Shown: positions 33,917 to 43,312 of the stretch, piece by piece
Layout of the letters: every line of letters begins with the position of its first letter
How positions within the stretch are numbered: the stretch's first letter is position 1
NCBI GenBank assembly: GCA_029378245.1
Contig: JARKIF010000006.1
Span: 2,356,001-2,420,000 of the forward strand
Length of the DNA stretch: 64,000 nucleotides
DNA from: Roridomyces roridus
Lineage: Eukaryota; Basidiomycota; Agaricomycetes; Agaricales; Mycenaceae
Reading direction: 5' to 3'
Position numbers and translations under genes: made by a program
The notes under the pieces: model-generated
What the model was told of the DNA's origin: nothing
Seen by the model: only the letters and a program-made list of their open reading frames with translations
Databases searched by the model: none

Positions 33917-35840
33917 TCATTCGAGATAAAGACGAATCAAGCTGGACTGACTCAGAAGCGCCGTTGAGCACTTTGGACACTGCTTTCCCCGGCTCAAGAT
34001 GCACCTATCCGATGGTTGAGCCACTGTCCGATTGCAAGTAGACAAGAGAAGCGAGCTCACTTGTTGCAAAATAGATGACCGCAGCTTGTGGCCGTCGGCT
34101 CGACAGGCGTGAGGCTGCAAACCATGCAGCGAAAGAGCGCTGCCGAGCGATTGCCGTTGACCATGGTACTACCTGAAGAACAATCAGCTGCAGACTCCCC
34201 GATTCGACTGTAGAAAAGACGTGCCGGAAGATCCATCCAAGGATAGATCCCCGCTGGAACTCGAGTGCGAGGAGGAGGTCGCGATCGTCGTGGTGCCAAA
34301 CTCGCTCCTAGTCGAGGCGAGTGGCGCCCAAATGGAATCGTGCAACACTCCGACCGCAGGCGGAATGATCTTGGGACATGAGACGAGGACAGGGGGTTGT
34401 GTTGGAGGCGCACCTCAGAATAGCCACGATAGGCGTACTTTGGCTTCAAGTTCGCGTCCGTCGCAGCCTGCGAGTAACTTGAGTTCGAGTTCGATGTTGG
34501 ACGCTGGGAATACGTACCCGGTGGAAGGTCTGTGAAGGAAATCCAGCCTGTAGATTTTGTTCAGATGAAGGAAAAAATGCAAGCAAAGACCGCACCTGGA
34601 CCCCGTTTGGACTCGCCTGTGTTTACTATGCATTCAGATTTGCGTGGTAAGCTAGTGCGAAAACTTGCCTGTTGAGTGAAGCGCGGGCCTCGCACGATTG
34701 GAATCGAGGGCATCAGCTCCGATCTCTGCGATACACATATTCAGTCAGTGATGCAAGTTGAAAAAGCCAACGGACGTACCTGGAGTGGCTTGCTGGGTGG
34801 AGGGACCACGGTCGGAACATGAGAGTACGGGACGAGCGCTGTCGCATTCTAGAGGCGTGGCATGAGCACATGAGCAAATCGATTAGAGAGCGGTACACAT
34901 CACCTTGATCTTTCCCCACAAGTCGCCGGTATCTTTAGAGGGTGGAGGGAGACTGGGCTGAAACCAGGGACGTTCGAGAGGTTGGGTCTGTAAGGCAAGA
35001 CCACCGAAGTCCGGTAGCGAATCGAGATCGACTTTGGAGGAGACACTGTGAGCCTCGTCGTTGTGTTGAATGAGCGCGTGCTCGTCGGGAAAGCCGCATT
35101 CGCATAGCTCGCACTTGGGGTGCTTGACCGACACCCAAAAGTGGTTCCCCAACTCGTCGGCGGAATTGAACTGCCGCGAGCACCGGGTGCAGCGTAACTC
35201 GGCGTGCTCCTGCGCCTCGTGCTGCAGAGATGATTTATACATCTTTCGTCGAGTGAGGATAGCAGACTTACCGCTGTGTGTACCGCGTCGTCCTTGAATC
35301 CCAGGTCGCACACTTCGCACGACGGGTGCCTCCCAGAGTCCTTGTAATGCTTTGACAGTTCGTCTGCATAGAGCTGTACTTCACAGCAGAGGACCTGGGG
35401 ATGCGCCGACTTGAGGTGCTGCGGAAGGATGAGCCAACTAGGAACGAGGAAAGAGAAGAATATAATAACCTCATCGAGCACCCGTTTGTCGAAGAAGCCC
35501 TTTCCGCAACGCGAACAATTTGGATGAACCGCGTTCGGCTTGCCGCGATAGTGGTCCTCAAGCGAGGCGGTAGTGCCAAATGGAGCCTTGCACTTGGTAC
35601 AATACGTATGGGTTACTGGAGGGTGTGGACGGTGCATCTCGGTCGTGTGCTTGGGTCAAATGTGAGTACGGAGAGGTTCAAACTGGAGAGAAATATGACC
35701 TCGTTCAAGTCTCCGTCGGCGCCCAGATATTTTTTGCAGACTTCGCAGAAAGGGTGGCCCATGGCGGTACGGTGATGCTGTCGGAGGGCCTCTTCAGAGT
35801 AAAAAAGACGAGTGGGGCACTGAGGACAGAGGAAAGTCAT
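33917..35840 (-). CDS. C2H2 zinc-finger protein with C-terminal RING finger
   Basis: The start at 35840 opens LCPQCPTRLFYSEEALRQHH, the first C2H2-like unit. Further Cys/His units follow: YCTKCKAPFGTTASLEDHY, CSRCGKGFFDKRVL, SCEVCDLGFKDD, CTRCSRQFNSADELGNHF and CELCECGFPDEHALIQH. A Pro-rich middle region is broken by several small exons. The C terminus has a C3HC4 RING: FRCMVC, SCGHLFCNKC, then CPKC and a short tail to 33917. RING proteins are usually E3 ubiquitin ligases; the C2H2 array could bind nucleic acid or protein. Exon joins between 34150 and 34900 are tentative, and one donor there looks like gcaagt. The substrate is unknown. Confidence 0.8.
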
Positions 35841-36703
35841 GGTTCAAAAAGCAGAGAAGAAATTGCGATACTTATGTCCGCCGCCATTGACTTCATATCA
35901 ACTCTTTCAAGTTCAAACCGAATCCTGTGCTCAAAAAAGAAAGAAGCCAGCGCGCCGCTTCTATAGGGCCTGGGAATGGATCAGAAGAAACGCCTCGAGG
36001 CGGTAGCCATGTGACGGAGGGTCTATATTTTGGCGCTGACTCGAGCTTCACCCTTGGTACACGTAGTCCTGGGCACACAGTATCCAACTTGACTGTCTTG
36101 CGGACTTGTTGGCCTGGAAGAGGCTTATCGAGAGACGCTGGGCATGGCATACCAAGCTTTTCCGGTCGAGGGGGAAAAAGCCGGTGGGCTGTTAATTTAT
36201 TTTTGGGACATCAAGAACAGCATAATCGCAAAGAAGCGGAGCGGAAGAATCTCGAGAAGCACGCACCTTGTTGCATATCAAAAAATAGTCGTCGATTTTT
36301 GAGCGGCGCTGCCCTGAGACAAAGGAATGTACATTGTGACTCCCACTTGGCGCTCCGCTGGCCGATTCTGGTCGCACGCAATTTTGTGGGAGCATCGCGG
36401 GACCACTATCCCCCTGGAATTTAGAAAAACCATGTGTCTGGGGGAGCTGAAGGCAGTCGATTGCCCTTGTCCGCCCGGTGGGAGTTTCAATTGGAATGCG
36501 GCGAAAATTGTGGGGTCTATTTGTGGTGGCAAGTAGCGTCACATAACTGAGAGCAACCGATAGCTGAATGACGCGTCTAGTGCGAGCCATTGGCGTTGTC
36601 TGCAAGACTTGAACTTGAAGGACGTGTTTGTTTCGGAACCGCGGTTTTGATGGGATCAAGACGCGATCGACACACTCACCTTGCACTCACCACCACGGTC
36701 CAC
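35841..36703. other. Divergent intergenic region, no gene seen
   Basis: Lies between the starts of the zinc-finger gene (-) and the first DUF7730-like gene (+). Short frames on both strands have no motif. It presumably holds two promoters. Confidence 0.5.
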
Positions 36704-37729
36704 ATGGCCACTCGACTGCGAACCTTTCCTCTCCTCACCGCTCCCCCTCGCGACCAACACCAGTCTCGTCTACTAAGGTTGCCCGCTGAAATTCGCCAGA
36801 TTGTCTTCAGACACGCTGTTGTCGAATGCGACGATCTTTCGCGGCCATACAACAAGCACGAGCCTTACTACCGCCACGACTTCAAGTTTGCGGGCAAAAT
36901 CACCATCGCCCTTCTCCTCACCTGCCGCCAAGTCTACGTCGAGGCCCGTCTGCTGCCTGTGGCCGTGAACGACCATATCTTCTGGCAGGGTGGCGCGCCA
37001 CCTGGACGGCTTGTGTCGAACCATATCGCGTACTTTCAACGCATGTCCGACGAGCAGCGCGCTCTGGTTCAGCGCGCCCACTTTTTCGGCGACCTGCCTT
37101 GGCTAGACCTCCAAGGCGGCGCCACACCCTTGCCTGTCGGTGTCGGCCTCAAGAGGCTGCAGATCACTATTCGCCACACAGCATGGAAATATTGGTACGA
37201 CGACTACGATGATCTCCATGGTCAATTGTACTTCAAAAACCCTGCTCAGTGCTGGGCTGGCTGGGTAAAAACCATGTCTACTCTCCAAGAGTTCGTGCTC
37301 GTGCTCGAGAGTGACCGGTGGCAGCAGTTGGACGAGCGAGCTGCCGAGGCAAGCAACTGGACATTCCCACTCGAGGGTGGCCACTGCTTAGTCCACGATG
37401 GCAAGGCTCCGGTCAACAGCATGCACCTTCTCTCTTCGCACTTGAATGCCGCCAGGGAAGGTGAGGACTCTCAACAGGAATCTGTTTGGGATGGCGAAGG
37501 GAACTTTGATAGGACCCACTGGCATGGCAGCGATGATGAGGGTTCGGAAGACGGACAGGATGCGTTCGAGTATGGCGCAAAGCGCGATGGCGACGACGCG
37601 GATCAAAGCTGGGCAGACAGCCAGACGCGACTTGACCGCAAATTCCCTTTGGACTTTGTCGTCTATGTCAGAACCCTCAAATTCGTGAGGGTTGTCGAGA
37701 CCAATCCGACGGACACTGACTCCGACTGA
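36704..37729 (+). CDS. F-box-like/DUF7730-like protein (copy 1)
   Basis: A single uninterrupted frame of 341 codons from the ATG at 36704 (an in-frame ATG at 36590 is possible). The N-terminal RLLRLPAEIRQIVFRHAV resembles the F-box-like start of DUF7730 proteins. It is followed by CDDLSRPY, FAGKITIALLLTCRQVYVEA, FFGDLPWL and FPLEGGHCLVHDG, and an acidic Asp/Glu/Gly stretch near the C terminus. If the F-box-like motif is functional, it would be a substrate receptor of an SCF-type ligase; this is inference. Copy 2 at 39386 shares nearly all these blocks. The lack of introns is unusual for the window. Confidence 0.75.
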   Translation: MATRLRTFPLLTAPPRDQHQSRLLRLPAEIRQIVFRHAVVECDDLSRPYNKHEPYYRHDFKFAGKITIALLLTCRQVYVEARLLPVAVNDHIFWQGGAPPGRLVSNHIAYFQRMSDEQRALVQRAHFFGDLPWLDLQGGATPLPVGVGLKRLQITIRHTAWKYWYDDYDDLHGQLYFKNPAQCWAGWVKTMSTLQEFVLVLESDRWQQLDERAAEASNWTFPLEGGHCLVHDGKAPVNSMHLLSSHLNAAREGEDSQQESVWDGEGNFDRTHWHGSDDEGSEDGQDAFEYGAKRDGDDADQSWADSQTRLDRKFPLDFVVYVRTLKFVRVVETNPTDTDSD

Positions 37730-37850
37730 ATTCTTTCGCTTTCACCAGTAATAGGTTCGAGTCATGCAATGCTATCCGGCGGACACTGACTCGAACTGAA
37801 TTGTACCAGTAGTAGATAATCAGATGCATCGAGTCATGCAATACTACCCA
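37710..37850. repeat. Tandem duplication of the stop-codon/3' UTR segment, 70-base period
   Basis: ggacactgactccgactgaatt, accagta, and cgagtcatgcaat(g/a)cta occur at 37711-37775 and again at 37781-37850. The first unit includes the last codons (DTDSD-stop) of the preceding gene. The second is purely downstream and keeps a decayed copy of that gene end. Confidence 0.75.
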
Positions 37851-39385
37851 CGCTGTGTATACTGGGAAGCTCCGACTACGTCGGAGGAGACCTTGCTTGA
37901 AAATGGAGTGCGCTTTTTTCAGTGATTGTTCCACCGGAGCTATGCGACATACTCAGAGGATGAGGCTGGCTCAGTGTCCAAGTGGCACTCGATTTTAGTC
38001 TGACTTTGTAAACTTTTCGATGGTTTCAGTTTTGTTTTACCGTCGTTGACTTGTACAGAAGTCTCTCCTGCGGAAGCCACGGAGAGTTGTTGTATTTGGT
38101 TTGGCACATTATTGCCAACTTGCCTTGTCGTAATGCCAGTCGCGCGGTTCCCAGATTGGAGGTCTGCGTACCCCTGCAGCATGCCCGTTTGTTCCTCTGT
38201 GCAGACAAAGAAGAACGGACGCACACTAAGGGCACGACGACTACGCACGCGTTGGTTTTCGCCCGTGACTCGTGATTGAGCTTGCCAAAGCAGCAGGCAT
38301 GATTCCGGACAAGTGTCTGAAATTTATATCCACACAACGAAGTTCCCCGGGGATCTAAATCGTGTGGCATGAGTCTCGGATGGTGTAGCCGCTCCGCTCC
38401 TTCGGCAGTGTGCTCAAGTACAGCGTTGAGTCGTGGAGCTGGTACAAAGCTGGTAGCCGTCTCTGCCGGGTAGTAGTTATGATGTGGCTTGACGGCTGCT
38501 CGAGTGCGGGCCGTTGGGGGCATGGGTGAGTCCGGTTTTCCTCGACCCGGCTTCAACCTGGTGCCTGATAGGATTATATGAATGCTTTGATTTTTGAAGG
38601 AAGCCCAGGATCTGCCCTCGACCGGCGACTCGTAGAAAAAGGTACGGTATGAGAAGTTGTAGAGTTGTATGTATGAGTCGGAAGGATATCAGTAGAAATT
38701 CGTTGCGAGAGCTGAGACGAGGAGCGTCTTGAAGCGTCGACAGGATGTCAATCACGATTTTTCGCGGTGTAGAACGCAACAGGAGAAGGCAGAGCAAAGG
38801 CAGAGCCCCCGGCCAATCGCACTTGATGCATCAGACTTTTGACATGAAACTTGTGAGGTGGCCACGGCGCGCAACTTGTGTTGTTGATCAATCCGCGCTG
38901 AGCTTGGGTAGTCCTTGACAAGTCCAGCAAGCCTTAAGGTCCGAGTCGGCACTGTCCTGTCCGTTAGGACCGTTACTGGTGGCCGCTGGAAGAGAGGCTC
39001 CAGAGCGGTGGACGTGGACGCGGAGCCTTGAGCCATTGGACGCGGAAATGCCATTTACGACTTGAAGGGTTACAGCAGGAGAGGATGAGAGGCTCGGCTC
39101 CGCACGCTTTGTCGGGTTACATCCGGCTTACATATTTTTGTCAAGCAAGGTAAAGCTTCGACGATCAATTGACGATTGCAATTGCAAAAATCTGATTGAT
39201 CGGATCATTTGTCGGGTTACATCCGGCTTACATATTTTGAGGCTGAGAGACCTTGACAAGCAAGGTAATAAGATGTGAACAGCTTGTACATCGGGATAAT
39301 TCCTGGACCCCGGCGTTCCTGCGTGGGACCGTGCCGTGTATTCATTCCTTCCTTCCTTCCTTCCATCTCTCCGCAGCAACTTGAA
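37730..39385. other. 1.7 kb stretch without a supported gene
   Basis: Between the two DUF7730-like paralogues. Minus-strand frames of 60-176 codons (for example 38026-38556) have no motif and no clear splice structure. The stretch carries the 3' UTR duplication, a 100-base-spaced direct repeat and a (cctt)n microsatellite at about 39346-39366. Confidence 0.5.
39111..39240. repeat. Direct repeat pair, exactly 100 bases apart
   Basis: gtcgggttacatccggctta plus catatttt is present at 39111-39138 and again at 39211-39238. Each copy is followed, with a small insertion in the second, by caagcaaggtaa. The pair lies 150-270 bases upstream of the second DUF7730-like gene. Confidence 0.75.
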
Positions 39386-40333
39386 ATGGCCTCCCCCAAC
39401 GACTCTCGTCAATCGACACGTCGCATACAACGATACCATGCTGCGTTGAACAACTTCCGCTCCACCTCGAGAAATAGCAATCGTCCTCCGACTCCCCCAC
39501 TTGTTGTAGATCTACCTCGGCTCTCTGAAACAATCTCCACTTCCGACATTCACCCACAAACGCAATCCCCGCTTTTCGGCGTCCTATTCCCCGAAATACG
39601 CAATATAATCTTCATCCACGCGTTGAGGGAGTACGACGACCGTTCAAAGCCATACGACCAACACTCCTACTATTACCGGCCAGGTTACGAGTGCGCAGGG
39701 AAGATTGCAACTGACTTGCCGCTCACATGCCGGGTTATCTACCTCGAAACGCACCTCGCGCCCGTAGCTCTCAACGAGCACGTGTTCTGGTACGAGTCAG
39801 GTCGCGCCCCGCCGGGCAAGTGGAAGTCCAACGACAACGCTTATTTCGGACGGATGACGGAACAGCAGCGCGCGGCCGTTCAGCGCGTGCATGTCTTTCC
39901 CCAGATGTTTTGGCTGGAGAAGCGGAGTGCGCAGAGGTGGCTTACGGGTCTCAAGGGCTTCTCTCTCACCATCACGATCCGCCATACCGATTGGTGGTTC
40001 TGGGAGGACGGGGAGCCGCTCCGCATGGAGGAGCCAACTCAGCAGTGGGGAAAGTGGATTGGGAGTATGCCGCAGATCAAGGAGCTCGAGTTTGAGTTTG
40101 AGACTATCGATGAGAAGAAGGGGCAGCTCGAAGAGCGTGTGAGGAGCGCGGTGAGGTGGAAGTTTCCGCTTGAAGGAGGGGGAAAGCTAGTCCACGATGG
40201 ATATGCGCCGGTTCAGTCCATGTGGCTCGGGAGTTCTCGGATGAATCGGGACTCGCTTCGCCCAAGGAACGGGGTATATGCGATGGACCTCAAGCATCAT
40301 GTCACGAAATTCGGGTTCATCCGCACTGTCTAA
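39386..40333 (+). CDS. F-box-like/DUF7730-like protein (copy 2)
   Basis: A single frame of 315 codons from the ATG at 39386. It matches copy 1 in LFPEIRNIIFIHAL, YDDRSKPYDQHSYYYRPGYE, CAGKIATDLPLTCRVIYLE, PVALNEHVFW, RMTEQQRAAVQRVHVFPQMFWL and the late FPLEGGGKLVHDGYAPV. It lacks the acidic C-terminal insert of copy 1. It ends 35 bases from the stop of the D-amino-acid oxidase gene, so the transcripts almost certainly overlap. The function is unknown beyond the F-box-like start. Confidence 0.75.
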   Translation: MASPNDSRQSTRRIQRYHAALNNFRSTSRNSNRPPTPPLVVDLPRLSETISTSDIHPQTQSPLFGVLFPEIRNIIFIHALREYDDRSKPYDQHSYYYRPGYECAGKIATDLPLTCRVIYLETHLAPVALNEHVFWYESGRAPPGKWKSNDNAYFGRMTEQQRAAVQRVHVFPQMFWLEKRSAQRWLTGLKGFSLTITIRHTDWWFWEDGEPLRMEEPTQQWGKWIGSMPQIKELEFEFETIDEKKGQLEERVRSAVRWKFPLEGGGKLVHDGYAPVQSMWLGSSRMNRDSLRPRNGVYAMDLKHHVTKFGFIRTV

Positions 40334-40368
40334 GTAGTCAGGGAATTTATTTATATTTATTCTTGTTC

Positions 40369-41806
40369 TCAAGTCGCAAGGGCTGCCTTGAGCAAGTCGA
40401 CCGCCCGATTCGCAGAAGGCCAGGACTCTTGGTACCCCGCCCCTCCGTGCCTGGTGAAGTTAGCATTTGAACATTCGATCACTGGAATTCATACCCGTAA
40501 TTGTGGATTATGGGAATGACTTGTCCATCGATTTCTGCGACTGGTTGGAACTTGATAACAAGGAGGAGTAGATACTTACCGAGAGAAGTGCACTCAATGC
40601 GCAGACCACCCTTCCTCGACGGACGCAAGCCCACACATTCTTCTATCACATCCAAATCATTGATGTCGGGATTCTCGCCGCGCTTTCCCTCGGGAAGCAG
40701 TTTGGGGAATACTGTGACTACGCGCTCTTTCATGGCTTTGACAGTTTCAGGGCGCGAAGTTGGGTGCCTAGTCTGCATGAAGATGAAAGTCCGGGTTGAG
40801 CTGGCGACTTACCAGTCGTTCTCTTGCCAAGTTCCTCCGACAATGACGTCTCCACTTTGACGAGGGATAACGTAGGTGATGTCCGAGTTCCTGAACGAGT
40901 AAGTCATTCCTTCGGTGCCAACCCAGGGTGCGCGGATGAGAAGTGTTTCTCCGCGTGTGGGGTACATGTCGGTATCTAGAAAGAGTCAGCGGTGAAGGGA
41001 TAGGACGCATATATTTACCCATAACGTCGCCAAGCGTAAGCGCGCCCAGGCCGGTACAATTAATCACAGCCGCTGGGATCGAAGACGGTGCGGAATGGGT
41101 TGAACCAGCGGGGAATGGCTCGCAAGATGAACGGTCTGAGATGAGGCTGGACAGGGACGGAATGGTAGTCCTGAAGGCCATTCCACCCAAGGATTGGAAC
41201 CGCTCGAGCAGATACGCAAGATACCTCGGGACATCGAAATACAACTGGGATCCGTGTGGTTCAATTTTGCATTTGACAGGCGGATTACTGACCGTTGGAT
41301 ACTCTGCTCCGCGCACAACGCCAGTAGGAAGCTCGTTAGCGTCGAAAAGACGGAACCACCAGGCTTTCGAGTAAAAGTCGGCTTGATGTTTAAACTGTTC
41401 GGATATTCCCTCCTTCTGAAAGTCAGAGGATTTTATGGGACAATAAAGCAGTTTTCACAATTTCCGAGTGCAAGATGACGGTTCCAGTCATGATTGGCAC
41501 AGAGGGATCTTCCTTCATGAGGTCTTGGACGATTGGAATGGTTTCTCGGTCGAGCTCTGTACAACGTCGTTGAATCAACTACAGGGTGAAAAATACAGAC
41601 GAACGATGTGCCAATGAGCCATATGATTCAAAGGTACTGTGGCTGGCTCCGGCCCAGCAGGAGGCGTATTTAATGCTCTTGGGGTCGCCGGGAAAGATTT
41701 CTGCAAAGATAGTGACGTTGTATCCGGCTTCGAGCGCACGAATGGCGGTGGAAAGACCAGACACGCCAGCGCCGACTACGAATACGTGTCGGGTGTTGTT
41801 CGTCAT
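40369..41806 (-). CDS. D-amino-acid oxidase (FAD-dependent)
   Basis: The start at 41806 gives VFVVGAGVSGLSTAIRALEAGY, a Rossmann GxGxxG FAD-binding motif. Further blocks match the family: YASCWAGASH, LYFDVPRYLAYL, AVINCTGLGALTLG, TYVIPRQSGDVIVGGT, VGLRPSRKGGLRIE and HNYGHGGAGYQ near the C terminus. The last exon is reached by splicing out gtatga to caccag, giving a stop at 40369-40371. The enzyme oxidises neutral D-amino acids to keto acids, with ammonia and peroxide. The C terminus is ALAT, without an SKL-type PTS1, so peroxisomal targeting is not evident. Six or more small introns. Divergent from the desaturase over 137 bases. Confidence 0.9.
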
Positions 41807-41943
41807 GGGAGTATAGATGAAGAGAGTCGGCCGACGGCAGTTTAGAGTAGGTCATCAGAAGTAGAGAAGAGAGTCGGCCGACGGCACGACGCGTCCAGGC
41901 GCGGTCAGGAACTGTCACTGTCACGCAAGTCACGCCTTTCCTC
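41807..41943. promoter_or_regulatory. Bidirectional DAO/desaturase promoter with duplicated palindrome
   Basis: A 137-base region between divergent start codons. It contains two copies of gaagagagtcggccgacggca, each centred on the perfect palindrome GTCGGCCGAC (41826-41835 and 41873-41882), 47 bases apart. CGG/CCG half-sites of this kind suit zinc-cluster regulators; the actual factor is unknown. Confidence 0.6.
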
Positions 41944-43237
41944 ATGAGCGCTGGCAAGTATAGACCCCTACCGCCCTCACATTTTTCTCATCCCCTGCCA
42001 GATTTTAGTCTCTACGGCGGCGCAGAGTCCCTCAGTGAGGGCAAGAAATCAGCCCGAGCGCCACGTCGGACCACCGTTCAAGTCCCCACCGAAAAAGATA
42101 ATGGCCACGACCACATTGCGCCCCCTCAGAACCCAGCTGACTATCTCTGGCTCATGACAGAGGAGCCCCACCGTACCCGCCGCATGGAAATCCTAAAGGC
42201 ACACCCAGAGGTAAGCAGGTCCAGGTACAGCATCGTTTGTGCTAACATGGCCCAGGTGACCAAACTCATGGGACACGAACCCCTCACGAAATACGTCGTT
42301 CTCGGTGTCGTCTCCCTCCAGCTATACTGCGCCTTTGCCCTGCGGCATACCCACCCCTTGTCACCCCTCTTCCTCGCCTGTGCGTATATCATTGGCGGCA
42401 CGGCCAACCACAATCTGTTTCTGGCCATCCACGAGATCACCCACAACCTCGCATTCAAGGGAATCGCGCCCAATAAACTATTCGCCATCTTTGCAAATCT
42501 GCCTATTGGCATACCCTATTCAGTCATGTTCAAGGGATACCACATGGAACACCACAAGTACCTCGGTCAAGATACCATAGACACTGACCTCCCGACGCGC
42601 CTGGAGCTCGTCTTCCTAAACAACGTCTTGGGGAAAGTATTCTTTGCGTGCGTGCTCCATTCTATATCTTTGAGCTAATGCTCATCCACTCTCCAGCACC
42701 TTCCAAATCTTCTTCTACGCCCTGCGCCCGGGTATCGTACGCGCGCAGCGTCTCAACCACTGGCACTTTCTCAACTTTGCCGCCCAAATCATCTTCAACT
42801 ACCTCCTCATTACCAACTTTGGCTGGCATCCTTACATGTACCTCCTCTTCAGCAGCTTCTTTGCAGGAAGCCTCCATCCCTGCGCAGGCCACTTTATCGC
42901 AGAGCATTACCTCTGGGACGGCCTCGAGCAGGAAACATACAGCTATTACGGCCCACTCAATATCCTCGCCTACAACGTCGGGTACCACAATGAGCACCAC
43001 GACTTTCCGTCCATCCCGTGGACGCGCCTGCCTGCCCTCCGCGCCCTCGCGCCGGAGGTATACGAGAGCCTGCCATCCCATCCTTCTTGGCCCATGGTCA
43101 TCGTGAATTTCATTCGCGACAAGGAAGTCGGGATTTTCGCACGTGCGAAACGCCTGTCCAAGGCGGCGCGTGCTGCGGCTGATGCTGCGGCAAAGCACGG
43201 GAATGATGAACTGTCTGAATCGGACAAGAGCGAGTAG
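41944..43237 (+). CDS. Sphingolipid delta(4)-desaturase (DES1 type)
   Basis: The three histidine boxes of membrane desaturases are present: HEITHN (about 42430), HMEHH (42541-42555) and NEHHD (about 42988). The N-terminal segment (DYLWLMTEEPHRTRRMEILKAHPEV) is typical of dihydroceramide desaturases. They introduce the 4,5-trans double bond of sphingoid bases at the ER. Two introns (after HPE and near 42650) are clear. Hydrophobic pairs such as YVVLGVVSLQLYCAFAL and FNYLLITNFGWHPYMYLLF are the membrane spans. An Ala/Lys-rich tail ends at 43237. Its stop is 75 bases from that of HIRA (convergent). Confidence 0.93.
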
Positions 43238-43312
43238 ACGTGTAATCTTGTAAAGTACAACAACAGCGATTTGGACAGCAGAAACGAAATGCAAAAACAC
43301 ACAGTACACCAT

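Noticed and set aside
38026..38556. 176-codon minus-strand gene
   Set aside because: No recognisable motif, overlaps other equally open frames, and lies in a repeat-bearing spacer.
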